Below are positions 1-8,536 of a stretch of 64,000 nt of DNA, in pieces; the first letter of the stretch is position 1; each line of letters begins with the position of its first letter. The notes below the pieces were generated by a model, which ran no database searches, was not told the DNA's origin, and saw only the letters and a program-made list of their open reading frames with translations. A program made the translations under genes and the position numbers. The DNA is from Psychrosphaera ytuae (GTDB lineage: Bacteria; Pseudomonadota; Gammaproteobacteria; Enterobacterales; Alteromonadaceae). The stretch lies in NCBI RefSeq assembly GCF_017638545.1, contig NZ_CP072110.1, positions 2,914,001 to 2,978,000 on the forward strand, given 5' to 3'.

Positions 1-561
1 AGTATGGGTGGGCCAAATGCTGAACAGGCCGGCGATGTTATTACTGACGTGAATACCTTGCTCGAAGATATGGAGCAAATGCTGCGTAAGTTGGATGGAC
101 AAGAAAGACGGATGGCAGTACTTGAATCCATTTTAATGAATACCCATATAGAAGAAGAGATATTTGTTTCGGGCCGTCCAATTAAGTCTGGATGGTTATC
201 TTCTTATTACGGTGTTCGCAAAGATCCTTTCACAAGTATGCCTGCTATGCACAAAGGATTAGATTTTGCTGGTGATGAAGGTGCAGATGTTGTCGCGACA
301 GGGGCAGGCGTGGTAACGTGGGCAGATTCTCGTTTTGGCTACGGTAACTTAGTCGAAATTGACCATGGTGACGGTATTATTACCCGTTATGGTCATAACA
401 AATCTATTGAAGTTGACGTCGGTGACTTAGTCGCAAAAGGTCAAACCATAGGGAAAATGGGCAGTACTGGTCGTTCAACTGGGCCTCATGTTCATTATGA
501 AGTACTCAAACGTGGTAAACAGATTGATCCGTTACCTTACGTTTACAGGAAAGTGAATTAG
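1..561 (+). CDS. M23-family (LytM) peptidoglycan endopeptidase, 5' end outside window
   Basis: C-terminal part of a zinc metallopeptidase of the M23/LytM family, which cleaves peptide cross-links in periplasmic peptidoglycan or activates amidases. The frame is open from base 1, so the ATG at position 4 is probably internal. A helical stretch in the first 50 residues (LEDMEQMLRKLDGQERR) looks like the end of a coiled coil, as in EnvC/NlpD-like proteins. The peptidase domain follows, with the HKGLDFAG motif (first zinc ligands) and GPHVHYE (last ligand), so the site looks intact. It lies directly before secA, where enterobacteria have secM; no SecM-like arrest peptide is visible. A terminator separates it from secA. 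Domain assignment is secure; the full length and N-terminus cannot be judged. Confidence 0.88.
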   Translation, partial: SMGGPNAEQAGDVITDVNTLLEDMEQMLRKLDGQERRMAVLESILMNTHIEEEIFVSGRPIKSGWLSSYYGVRKDPFTSMPAMHKGLDFAGDEGADVVATGAGVVTWADSRFGYGNLVEIDHGDGIITRYGHNKSIEVDVGDLVAKGQTIGKMGSTGRSTGPHVHYEVLKRGKQIDPLPYVYRKVN

Positions 562-603
562 TCGTTTTAGCCTGTTTAAAACGCAATTTGAATAAAAACT
601 AAA

Positions 604-629
604 CAATCGGCTGTGGGCCGATTGTTTTC
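604..629 (+). terminator. Rho-independent terminator after the M23 gene
   Basis: An 8-bp perfect stem (CAATCGGC / GCCGATTG) with a 5-nt loop is followed by TTTT. It sits 42 bp after the M23 stop codon and before secA, so secA probably starts from its own promoter. Confidence 0.75.
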
Positions 630-665
630 ATTATAAGAACAGTCAGAAGTAAAGCTGAAAATAAT

Positions 666-3368
666 ATGATCTCTTCATTGTTAACAAAATTATTTGGTAG
701 TAAAAACCAACGAAAATTAAAGCAACTCAATAAAATCGTTGCCGCAATTAATGCCTTAGAACCTCAATTCGAAAGCCTATCCGACCAAGAGTTAAAAGCT
801 AAAACCGCTGAGTTTCGCGATCGTTTAGCTAATAACGAGACCCTTGATAATATTCTTCCAGAAGCCTTTGCAACCGTTCGTGAAGCGTCAAAGCGCGTAT
901 ATGGTATGCGTCACTTCGACGTTCAGATGATTGGTGGTATGGTCCTCAACGAAGGCAGCATCGCAGAGATGCGCACGGGTGAAGGTAAAACGTTAACAGC
1001 GACATTACCAGCTTACTTAAATGCGCTTACAGGCAGAGGCGTACACGTAATTACAGTGAACGACTACCTAGCTAGCCGTGACGCGGAAACCAACCGCAAA
1101 CTGTTTGAGTTTTTAGGTATGACGGTCGGTTGTAACATTCCTGGAATGGGACACTTAGAGAAAAAAGAAGCGTACGAAGCCGATATTACCTACGGCACAA
1201 ACAACGAATTTGGCTTTGACTATCTTCGTGACAACATGGCATTTAGTGCAGAAGAGCGTGTTCAAAAAGAACTGGCTTTTGCAATTGTCGATGAAGTTGA
1301 CTCAATTTTAATTGATGAAGCGCGTACGCCACTCATTATCTCTGGACCAGCAGAAGACAATTCAGAAATTTATATCAAAATTAATGAGATCATCCCTCAG
1401 CTTGAGCGTCAAGAAAAAGAAGACGAAGAAGGTGTTGAAGGAGATGGCGACTACACTGCAGATGAAAAATCTAAGCAAGTATACTTAACCGAGCGCGGTC
1501 AAATTCGAGTTGAAGAGATCCTGCGTGAAGCTGGCGTCATTGGTGAAGACGATTCATTGTTCTCAGCCGCTAATATCCCGCTTTTACACAACGTATATGC
1601 AGCCTTGCGTGCTCATGTAATGTATCAAAAAGACGTTGATTACATTGTTTCAAATGATGAAGTTGTAATCATCGACGAACACACTGGCCGTACAATGGAA
1701 GGTCGTCGTTGGTCTGAAGGCCTGCACCAAGCAGTAGAAGCAAAAGAAGGCGTTCGTATTCAAAACGAAAACCAAACCCTCGCGTCTATTACCTTCCAGA
1801 ACTTCTTCCGTATGTATGACAAGCTATCTGGTATGACAGGTACGGCTGATACTGAAGCATTTGAATTCCAACAAATCTACGGTCTAGATACAGTGGTTAT
1901 TCCGACGAACCGACCTATGGTTCGCAACGACATGACTGACTTGGTGTATTTGACCCAGTTAGAAAAGTACAAAGCTATCATTGCTGACATTCGTGACTGT
2001 CAAAAGCGCGGTCAACCGACGCTAGTGGGTACGGTTTCAATTGAATCTTCTGAGTTGCTTTCTAAGTTACTTAAAAAAGAGAAGATTAAGCACAACGTAC
2101 TTAACGCCAAGCAACACGAAAAAGAAGCACAGATCATTGAAGATGCGGGTTATCCAGGTGCTGTTACGATTGCTACAAACATGGCCGGTCGTGGTACCGA
2201 CATCATGTTAGGTGGTAACTGGCAAGCTGAGGTTTCGCGCCTTAAAGATCCTACTGAGCAACAAATTGAACATATTAAGTCAGAGTGGAAAAAGCGTCAT
2301 GACGCAGTACTTAAGTCAGGTGGTCTACACATCATAGGTACTGAGCGTCACGAGTCTCGTCGTATTGATAATCAGCTACGTGGTCGTTCTGGTCGTCAAG
2401 GTGATGCAGGTTCTTCGCGTTTCTACCTATCGATGGAAGACACATTGATGCGTTTATTTGCATCTGAGCGTGTTACCAACATGATGCGTAAGCTAGGCAT
2501 GGAAGAAGGTGAAGCGATTGAGCATCCATGGGTGAACAAAGCGATTGAAAACGCTCAGCGCAAAGTAGAAGCTCGTAACTTTGATATTCGTAAGCAATTA
2601 CTTGAATACGATGACGTCGCAAACGATCAACGTAAAGTTATTTACTCTCAACGCGACGAGTTGTTGGAAGAGGGTGATATCGCTGAAGTGATTGAAAGCA
2701 TCCGCCGCGATGTGGTTGCAACGGTACTCGATACACACATTCCACCTCATTCACTTGAAGAAATGTGGAGCTTAGAAGCTTTAGAAGAGCAATTAGCTGC
2801 TGACTTTGGTGTAGATATGCCAGTGCGTAAGTGGTTAGAGGAAGACTCTAAGCTACACGAAGAAACCTTAAAACAACGCATCAGTGAAGAAATTGATGCT
2901 ATGTACACAGCAAAAGAAGAGCAAGTGGGCAAAGACGTATTACGTCACTTCGAAAAAGCTGTGATGCTGCAAAGCTTAGATCAGCATTGGAAAGAGCATT
3001 TAGCGGCAATGGACCACTTACGTCAAGGTATCCACTTACGTGGTTATGCTCAGAAGAACCCGAAACAAGAGTACAAGCGCGAATCTTTCGAATTGTTCAG
3101 CAATATGCTTGAGCAGTTAAAAGTAGAAGTGACTAAGATTCTTTGTCGTGTTCAAGTCCGTGCGGAAGAAGATGTGGAAGCGGTTGAAGAGCAACATCGC
3201 AAAGCTGAAAATGCCCCACGTGAATACCAACACGAGTCAGCAAATCAATTAGCTAACGAAGAAAAACCACAATCACAAATTCGCAACGAGCCTAAAGTAG
3301 GCCGTAACGACCCTTGTCCTTGTGGTTCTGGTAAAAAATACAAACAATGTCACGGTAAGTTAAGCTAG
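666..3368 (+). CDS. secA: Preprotein translocase ATPase SecA
   Basis: Motor ATPase of the Sec pathway; it binds SecYEG and drives unfolded preproteins across the inner membrane. The protein is 900 residues, the usual length. The N-terminus MISSLLTKLFGSKNQRKLKQ is typical. Walker A is GEGKT at about residues 105-109, and the DEVD Walker B box lies near 210. The second nucleotide-binding fold has TNMAGRGTDI and the GRSGRQGD motif. The C-terminus carries the zinc-binding SEC-C tail (CPCGSGKKYKQCHG) that binds SecB and ribosomes. The linker near residue 250 is rich in Asp and Glu. It is followed by a strong terminator and mutT, the same order as secA-mutT in Escherichia coli. No SecM-type leader is visible upstream. 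Confidence 0.98.
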   Translation: MISSLLTKLFGSKNQRKLKQLNKIVAAINALEPQFESLSDQELKAKTAEFRDRLANNETLDNILPEAFATVREASKRVYGMRHFDVQMIGGMVLNEGSIAEMRTGEGKTLTATLPAYLNALTGRGVHVITVNDYLASRDAETNRKLFEFLGMTVGCNIPGMGHLEKKEAYEADITYGTNNEFGFDYLRDNMAFSAEERVQKELAFAIVDEVDSILIDEARTPLIISGPAEDNSEIYIKINEIIPQLERQEKEDEEGVEGDGDYTADEKSKQVYLTERGQIRVEEILREAGVIGEDDSLFSAANIPLLHNVYAALRAHVMYQKDVDYIVSNDEVVIIDEHTGRTMEGRRWSEGLHQAVEAKEGVRIQNENQTLASITFQNFFRMYDKLSGMTGTADTEAFEFQQIYGLDTVVIPTNRPMVRNDMTDLVYLTQLEKYKAIIADIRDCQKRGQPTLVGTVSIESSELLSKLLKKEKIKHNVLNAKQHEKEAQIIEDAGYPGAVTIATNMAGRGTDIMLGGNWQAEVSRLKDPTEQQIEHIKSEWKKRHDAVLKSGGLHIIGTERHESRRIDNQLRGRSGRQGDAGSSRFYLSMEDTLMRLFASERVTNMMRKLGMEEGEAIEHPWVNKAIENAQRKVEARNFDIRKQLLEYDDVANDQRKVIYSQRDELLEEGDIAEVIESIRRDVVATVLDTHIPPHSLEEMWSLEALEEQLAADFGVDMPVRKWLEEDSKLHEETLKQRISEEIDAMYTAKEEQVGKDVLRHFEKAVMLQSLDQHWKEHLAAMDHLRQGIHLRGYAQKNPKQEYKRESFELFSNMLEQLKVEVTKILCRVQVRAEEDVEAVEEQHRKAENAPREYQHESANQLANEEKPQSQIRNEPKVGRNDPCPCGSGKKYKQCHGKLS

Positions 3369-3397
3369 TCGCTCAGCAGGCTTAACAGTGAATAAAA

Positions 3398-3427
3398 CAA
3401 AAAGGTGAGCAAAGGCTCACCTTTTTT
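3398..3427 (+). terminator. Rho-independent terminator after secA
   Basis: Stem AAAGGTGAGC / GCTCACCTTT with a short A-rich loop, ending in a run of six T. It lies 30 bp after the secA stop and before mutT. Confidence 0.85.
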
Positions 3428-3459
3428 GATTTAGGTATAAGAACAAACGGACATCAGTC

Positions 3460-3852
3460 ATGAACAAAACCATTCGAGTCGCAGCCGCAATTATTGAGCG
3501 CGACGGTCAGTTTTTATTGAGCAAGCGCTTAGACCATTTACACCAAGGTGGTAAGTGGGAATTTCCTGGCGGTAAAATCGAAGCAGGAGAAACGGTAGAA
3601 CAAGCATTGACACGAGAGCTCCAAGAAGAGCTTAACATTACGGCGACGTCACAAAGTCAGTTTGAACAATTAACCTTTGATTACCCAGAAAAAACCGTTG
3701 AATTACACTTTCAATGGGTTAGTGAATTTAAAGGCGAAGCTGAAGGTGTCGAAGGGCAAGAAGTAAAATGGTTTAGCAAAACAGAGCTTTTACAACTACC
3801 TTTTCCTGATGCCAATGTTCCTGTGCTAGAAAAGCTAAAGTCAATTGAGTAA
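3460..3852 (+). CDS. mutT: 8-oxo-dGTP diphosphatase MutT (Nudix hydrolase)
   Basis: Sanitises the nucleotide pool by hydrolysing 8-oxo-dGTP to the monophosphate, preventing A:T to C:G transversions. The 130-residue protein has one Nudix domain. The Nudix box runs from GGKIEAGE at about residue 37 through RELQEELNI at about 60, with the metal-binding glutamates in place. The KWEFPGGK lead-in is typical of MutT. Length and position behind secA match E. coli mutT (129 residues). It appears to be a short transcription unit after the secA terminator. Confidence 0.95.
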   Translation: MNKTIRVAAAIIERDGQFLLSKRLDHLHQGGKWEFPGGKIEAGETVEQALTRELQEELNITATSQSQFEQLTFDYPEKTVELHFQWVSEFKGEAEGVEGQEVKWFSKTELLQLPFPDANVPVLEKLKSIE

Positions 3853-3947
3853 ACACACTAAAATTGTTACACTCCGGCGCAATTTTCTGGCAATTTTAAT
3901 TGTTGATTTTGCTAACACATATTTAATTAAAGGGTCTTAACAAATCC

Positions 3948-5046
3948 ATGTTTGAAGTAAATCCGGTTTTGAATCAATTAGCCGATATCCGCGAGCGCAC
4001 CGACGTGCTTAGGGGGTATCTTTGACTACGCTGCCAAAAAAGAGCACTTAGAAGAAGTCACCGGAGAACTGGAAGATCCCGAAGTTTGGAACGATCCAGC
4101 TCGTGCGCAAGCATTAGGTAAAGAACGTTCAACTCTTGAAGGTATTGTTAAAACAATCGATGAACTAGATCAAGGTTGTGACGACGTTGAAGGATTAATC
4201 GAACTTGCTCAAGAAGCCGAAGATCAAGAAACCTTTGATGAAGCTCAATCTGAATTGAGCGAGTTAGAAGCCAAATTAGACACGTTAGAGTTTCGCCGTA
4301 TGTTTGCTGGTGAGCTTGATGCAAACGATGCTTATATTGACTTACAAGCGGGCTCTGGCGGTACTGAGGCACAAGACTGGTGTAACATGTTACTGCGCAT
4401 GTATTTGCGTTGGTGCGAAAGCAAAGGCTTTAAGACCGAACTTATTGAAGTCACAGATGGTGATGTTGCAGGTATCAAAGGGGCAACGATTCGCATTAGT
4501 GGTGAATACGCGTTTGGTTGGTCTCGCACTGAAACTGGCGTACACCGCTTAGTTCGTAAATCACCATTTGACTCGAACTCACGTCGACACACTTCTTTTG
4601 CGTCTGTGTTTGTTTATCCAGAAGTTGACGACAATATCGATATTGATATTAATCCTTCGGATTTAAAAATCGACACCTATCGAGCATCGGGTGCCGGTGG
4701 TCAGCACGTCAACACGACTGACTCTGCGGTTCGTATTACTCACGTACCAACCAATACAGTAGTACAGTGCCAGAACGAACGTTCACAGCACAAAAACAAA
4801 GACCAAGCGATGAAGCAGCTAAAAGCTAAGCTTTATGAACTTGAAATGCTCAAACAAAATGAGCAAAAACAGGCGGCAGAAGACGCCAAGTCAGATATTG
4901 GCTGGGGCAGTCAAATTCGTTCATATGTATTGGACGATTCGCGTATTAAAGATTTGCGCACGGGTATTGAGAATCGCAACACTCAAGCCGTACTGGACGG
5001 TGACTTGGATAAGTTCATCGAAGCGAGTCTAAAAGCGGGACTTTGA
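3948..5046 (+). CDS. prfB: Peptide chain release factor 2 (programmed +1 frameshift)
   Basis: Release factor that recognises UGA and UAA stop codons and triggers peptide release. The gene is in two frames: 25 codons from ATG 3948, an in-frame TGA at 4023-4025, and the main frame resuming at 4024. Shifting +1 after CTT gives a 365-residue protein, the same length as E. coli RF2. The SPF codon-recognition motif (RKSPFDSNSRR) and the catalytic GGQ (GAGGQHVNTTDS) are present. The residue before SGAGGQ is Ala (RASGAGGQ), as in most RF2 proteins, rather than the Thr of E. coli K-12. Expression should be autoregulated: low RF2 slows termination at the UGA and favours the shift. lysS follows. Confidence 0.97.
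4011..4026 (+). promoter_or_regulatory. prfB programmed +1 frameshift site
   Basis: An internal Shine-Dalgarno-like AGGGGG (4011-4016) lies three bases before the slippery CTT (4020-4022), followed by TGA and C. This is the canonical RF2 frameshift signal, including the poor termination context UGAC. Confidence 0.96.
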
Positions 5047-5073
5047 TCGGAACTATAATACGCTTTAACTAAT

Positions 5074-5105
5074 TCCGGCAAAGGCTCTAGGTAGCGTTTG
5101 CCGAA
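5074..5105 (+). other. Intercistronic hairpin between prfB and lysS
   Basis: The inverted repeat CGGCAAA (5076-5082) / TTTGCCG (5097-5103) encloses a 14-nt loop. No T-run follows, so it is not a classical terminator. It could protect or process the prfB-lysS mRNA, or be incidental. Confidence 0.35.
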
Positions 5106-5143
5106 CAACAAACAACCTTAACGAAAAGTAACTGAGAACATCA

Positions 5144-6721
5144 ATGACTGAACAACATCAAGATGCGAATAAGCTGATTGCAGAACGTCGTAGCAAATTG
5201 GAAAAGATCCGCGAAAACTGCTCTGCAAATGCGCACCCAAACACGTTTCGTCGCGAACATTACAGCGATGACCTGCAACAAGAGTTTGGTGAATTTGATA
5301 AAGAAAAGTTGATCGAGATGGATACCCAAGTATCTATCGCTGGTCGTATTATGGCAAAACGTGGTCCATTCATGTTGTTACAAGACATGAAAGGTCGCAT
5401 TCAAGCTTATGCGTCAAAAGATGTTCAAAAACAAATTAAAGAAAAATATGGTGTACTAGACATTGGTGACATCATCGGTGTATCTGGCCCACTGCACAAA
5501 TCTGGTAAAGGCGACCTTTACGTAGACATGCAAAACTACGAGTTGTTGACTAAGTCACTTCGTCCATTACCAGAGAAGTTCCACGGTTTAACAGACCAAG
5601 AAGCTAAGTACCGTCAGCGTTATGTGGACTTGATCACAAACCAAGAGACGCGAAAAACCTTTATGGTACGTTCAAAAATCGTTGAGGGCATCCGTCGTTT
5701 CTTAGCGGAACGTGACTTCATGGAAGTTGAAACTCCAATGCTACAGGTTATCCCAGGTGGTGCATCAGCGCGTCCATTTATCACTCATCACAATGCGATG
5801 AGCCGTGATATGTACTTGCGTATTGCTCCTGAGCTTTACCTTAAGCGCCTAGTTGTTGGCGGCTTTGAGCGTGTATTCGAAATCAACCGCAACTTCCGCA
5901 ACGAGGGTTTATCTACGCGTCACAACCCAGAATTCACTATGATCGAATTCTACCAAGCATACGCTGACTACAAAGATCTAATGGACTTAACTGAAGAAAT
6001 GTTACGTACATTGGCAAATGACGTTTTAGGTTCACCAATTGTAATTAACACGGTTAAAGACTCAGACGGCAACGTAGTAGAGACAAAAGAGTATGACTTT
6101 GGTCAGCCGTTCACGCGCTTGAGCATGTCTGATGCAGTACTTAAATACTATCCAGCAGCGTCTGAAAACCCTGAATGGAAAGCGGCAATCCAAGATCCAG
6201 AAAACAACTTAGAGACACTTAAAGTGATCGCTAAAGCGCTTCACATCAAAGAGCCTGAAGTTGAAGGCATTTGGGGTGCAGGTAAGTACTTATGTGAAAT
6301 CTTCGAAGCGACAGCAGAAGAACAATTAGATCAGCCTACGTTCATCACGGCATACCCATGGGAAGTTTCACCTCTTGCGCGTCGTAATGACGAAAACCCA
6401 TTCATTACGGATCGCTTCGAGTTCTTCGTAGGTGGCCGTGAGCTAGCAAATGGTTTCTCTGAGCTTAATGATGCTGACGACCAAGCTGAGCGCTTCCGCA
6501 AGCAAGTAGAAGAAAAAGACGCGGGGGATGACGAAGCAATGCACTTCGACGAAGATTACATCCAAGCACTTGAGTTTGGTTTACCACCAACGGCAGGTGA
6601 AGGTATAGGTATCGATCGTCTAGTGATGTTATTCACGGACTCACCAACAATTAAAGACGTTATTTTGTTCCCACACATGAAGCCTATCGCAACGGCTGAA
6701 CAAGCAGAAGAGCAAGAATAA
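5144..6721 (+). CDS. lysS: Lysyl-tRNA synthetase, class II
   Basis: Charges tRNA-Lys in the cytosol. The 525-residue protein has an N-terminal OB-fold anticodon-binding domain (about 60-160) and a class II catalytic core. Motif 1 is around FLAERDFMEVETPML, motif 2 is FRNEGLSTRHNPEFTMIEFY, and motif 3 is GEGIGIDRLVMLFTD. It is about 20 residues longer than E. coli LysS, with the extra length mainly in the loop after DVLGSPIVINTVKDS. The prfB-lysS order is conserved in gammaproteobacteria. A terminator lies 45 bp downstream. Confidence 0.97.
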   Translation: MTEQHQDANKLIAERRSKLEKIRENCSANAHPNTFRREHYSDDLQQEFGEFDKEKLIEMDTQVSIAGRIMAKRGPFMLLQDMKGRIQAYASKDVQKQIKEKYGVLDIGDIIGVSGPLHKSGKGDLYVDMQNYELLTKSLRPLPEKFHGLTDQEAKYRQRYVDLITNQETRKTFMVRSKIVEGIRRFLAERDFMEVETPMLQVIPGGASARPFITHHNAMSRDMYLRIAPELYLKRLVVGGFERVFEINRNFRNEGLSTRHNPEFTMIEFYQAYADYKDLMDLTEEMLRTLANDVLGSPIVINTVKDSDGNVVETKEYDFGQPFTRLSMSDAVLKYYPAASENPEWKAAIQDPENNLETLKVIAKALHIKEPEVEGIWGAGKYLCEIFEATAEEQLDQPTFITAYPWEVSPLARRNDENPFITDRFEFFVGGRELANGFSELNDADDQAERFRKQVEEKDAGDDEAMHFDEDYIQALEFGLPPTAGEGIGIDRLVMLFTDSPTIKDVILFPHMKPIATAEQAEEQE

Positions 6722-6766
6722 TCCTATGTTCTTGCTGCTCAAAAAGCAGAATAGAAGTTAATATCG

Positions 6767-6795
6767 AAACGGGGCCTTAGGCTCCGTTTTTGTTT
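6767..6795 (+). terminator. Rho-independent terminator after lysS
   Basis: Stem AACGGGGCC / GGCTCCGTT (one G-T pair) with a TTA loop and a T-run. It closes the prfB-lysS unit. Confidence 0.82.
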
Positions 6796-6890
6796 CTGCT
6801 TTTGGGCTAATTATGTTAAGGAAGTTTGAGTGATACATCTTGGACTTTGGTCCGTATTACATGGCAGCCTAACAAACGGAATTTTAAACC

Positions 6891-7493
6891 ATGTGGAAAT
6901 TCAAACACCTATTAAAACAACTCACCCTTATATCGTTCGTCACTTTTACCCTTACAGCATGCTCTGTGTTTGGTGATAATGGTGTTGAGAGCGCGCCTTA
7001 CACCTTAATTAAAAGTGACAGTACTCTAAACATTGAGCTAAGAAACTACGATTCGATGATCTTAGTGTCGACCTCGATGCCTCCCGGTGAGCGCAATCGA
7101 GCATTCCGTCGTTTGTTTAATTATATTGCTGGCAATAACGACGGCCAGAAAGAAATCGCGATGACAGCGCCAGTTTTCATGGATCAAAAAAACACGACCA
7201 AGCCAAAACCTGCCATGTCGTTTGTTATGCCCGCGAGCTTTGATTTTGAAAATACACCAAAACCAACTGATCCTAATGTTTGGTTAGAAAAGGTAGAAGA
7301 TTACAAGGTCGCAGCAATTACCTTCAGTGGCACCTTAAGCGATAGTAACGTACAAGAACAGCAAGCACTGCTACAGCAGTGGATAACGGCAAATCAGCTC
7401 ATCGCCAAAGGTCAGCCTATTATGGCAGCATACAACGGACCTTTGACGTTACCTATGTTTCGTAAAAATGAGCTATTGATTAGGGTTGAATAG
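6891..7493 (+). CDS. SOUL-family heme-binding lipoprotein
   Basis: A 200-residue predicted lipoprotein of the SOUL/HBP family. The signal peptide ends in a lipobox (TLTAC, Cys at about residue 24), so the mature protein should be membrane-anchored in the envelope. Family hallmarks are ESAPYTLIKSDSTLNIELRNY at the start, GERNRAFRRLFNYIAGNN, and KEIAMTAPVFM in the middle. SOUL proteins bind tetrapyrroles in some eukaryotes; the bacterial function is not established. It stands alone between the lysS terminator and a convergent thioredoxin-like gene whose stop is one base away. Family call is firm; ligand is inference. Confidence 0.85.
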   Translation: MWKFKHLLKQLTLISFVTFTLTACSVFGDNGVESAPYTLIKSDSTLNIELRNYDSMILVSTSMPPGERNRAFRRLFNYIAGNNDGQKEIAMTAPVFMDQKNTTKPKPAMSFVMPASFDFENTPKPTDPNVWLEKVEDYKVAAITFSGTLSDSNVQEQQALLQQWITANQLIAKGQPIMAAYNGPLTLPMFRKNELLIRVE

Positions 7494-7494
7494 C

Positions 7495-8010
7495 TTAATT
7501 AGCCGCCTCTTGAGAAGAGGCGAGCTGACTGATGTCATTGGCCCAGTTTGTTTTAGGGAACTCTAAAAAACGACCAAGCTCCTCATTATTTTTATAAATA
7601 ATGACCGTCGGTGTGCGCTTGATATTATATTTCAATGCTTGACCTTCAGGGTCAGATTTGGCCGTATCAAGCGCATAAAATGACGCACTGATATTGTTAT
7701 TATTTGCGCGTTTAAACAACTCTATCAGACGTGGAACCTCTCGAACACTGTCGTGACACCACTCCCCAAAAAATACTTTTACTTCGATTGGCTCGGCAAT
7801 CGTTCGCAGTTGAGTAATTTCTGTTTCGGTATAGTTATAATCGTCTTTATGGTGACTAAAGGATTCAAATTGGGCCAAAATCTCAGGTCCAGTGATAGCA
7901 CCTACGTGAAACTCACGACTGCTAGAGTCAGAAAATGCATTGGCAAAACAGCCACTAAGGGTTATTGTCAGCAATAATAAAAAAGTCGTTTTTTTGTGTT
8001 TAAACATCAT
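7495..8010 (-). CDS. Thioredoxin-like lipoprotein with single-Cys active site
   Basis: I place the start at the ATG ending at 8010 (MMFKHKKTTFLLLL), giving about 171 residues. The longer frame to 8082 would run into the divergent rhodanese gene and put 24 residues before the signal peptide. The signal peptide ends in a lipobox (TLSGC). The thioredoxin-fold signature is VKVFFGEWCHDSVREVPRL with WCHD in place of CxxC, so only one active-site Cys is present. The cis-Pro motif is KRTPTVIIY. This resembles thioredoxin-like proteins that do not run a full dithiol cycle. It is divergent from a rhodanese gene 43 bp away, suggesting a shared control region. Confidence 0.78.
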   Translation of the reverse strand: MMFKHKKTTFLLLLTITLSGCFANAFSDSSSREFHVGAITGPEILAQFESFSHHKDDYNYTETEITQLRTIAEPIEVKVFFGEWCHDSVREVPRLIELFKRANNNNISASFYALDTAKSDPEGQALKYNIKRTPTVIIYKNNEELGRFLEFPKTNWANDISQLASSQEAAN

Positions 8011-8053
8011 TAACTCATAATTTAATTGTTTGATATTAGTGTAAGGGCAAGAC

Positions 8054-8425
8054 ATGCAACATGCACCTGGTTTTTTGGACATAGTTAACGAAGCAAAGAC
8101 ACGTGTGTCTGAAATTGATGCCGATACTTTGGAATCTTGGATTACTCAAAACAAATCGTTTGTATTGATAGATGTCAGAGAGCAGAGTGAGTTTGCAGAT
8201 GGTGCAATAGCCAAAGCGATTCATATAAGTAAAGGGGTTATTGAGCGGGACATCGAAAAGACTATTTTTGATAAATCAGTGCCGTTAGTGCTGTATTGCA
8301 GTGGTGGTTTTAGGTCGGTATTAGCGGCAGACAATATTCAAAAAATGGGCTACAGTGCAGTATGGTCTTTGACCGGTGGTTCTAAAAATTGGCTGACCAC
8401 GGGACGTGAGTTTAGCCAAAAGTAG
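8054..8425 (+). CDS. Cytoplasmic single-domain rhodanese
   Basis: A 123-residue sulfurtransferase-type protein with no signal peptide. The rhodanese domain covers nearly the whole length: the LIDVREQSEF motif at about residue 38, and the active-site loop CSGGFRS with the catalytic Cys that carries persulfide. The C-terminal GGSKNW motif is also typical. The substrate cannot be predicted. It is divergent from a thioredoxin-like lipoprotein and upstream of an L,D-transpeptidase; a second, exported rhodanese lies 1.4 kb away. Confidence 0.88.
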   Translation: MQHAPGFLDIVNEAKTRVSEIDADTLESWITQNKSFVLIDVREQSEFADGAIAKAIHISKGVIERDIEKTIFDKSVPLVLYCSGGFRSVLAADNIQKMGYSAVWSLTGGSKNWLTTGREFSQK

Positions 8426-8536
8426 TATGTTGAATTTGCAACGACACAGGTGAACCATCAGGCAGTAAAAGGTAAACATGTCATGGCGTTTGAGTTGTCG
8501 CAAAATAGTTGTAACAAGGTAAAAAGAAGATTAGGG

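Noticed and set aside
4148..4372. 74-codon frame on the minus strand
   Set aside because: It lies inside prfB, which is fully supported in the shifted frame; composition is typical of antisense shadows.
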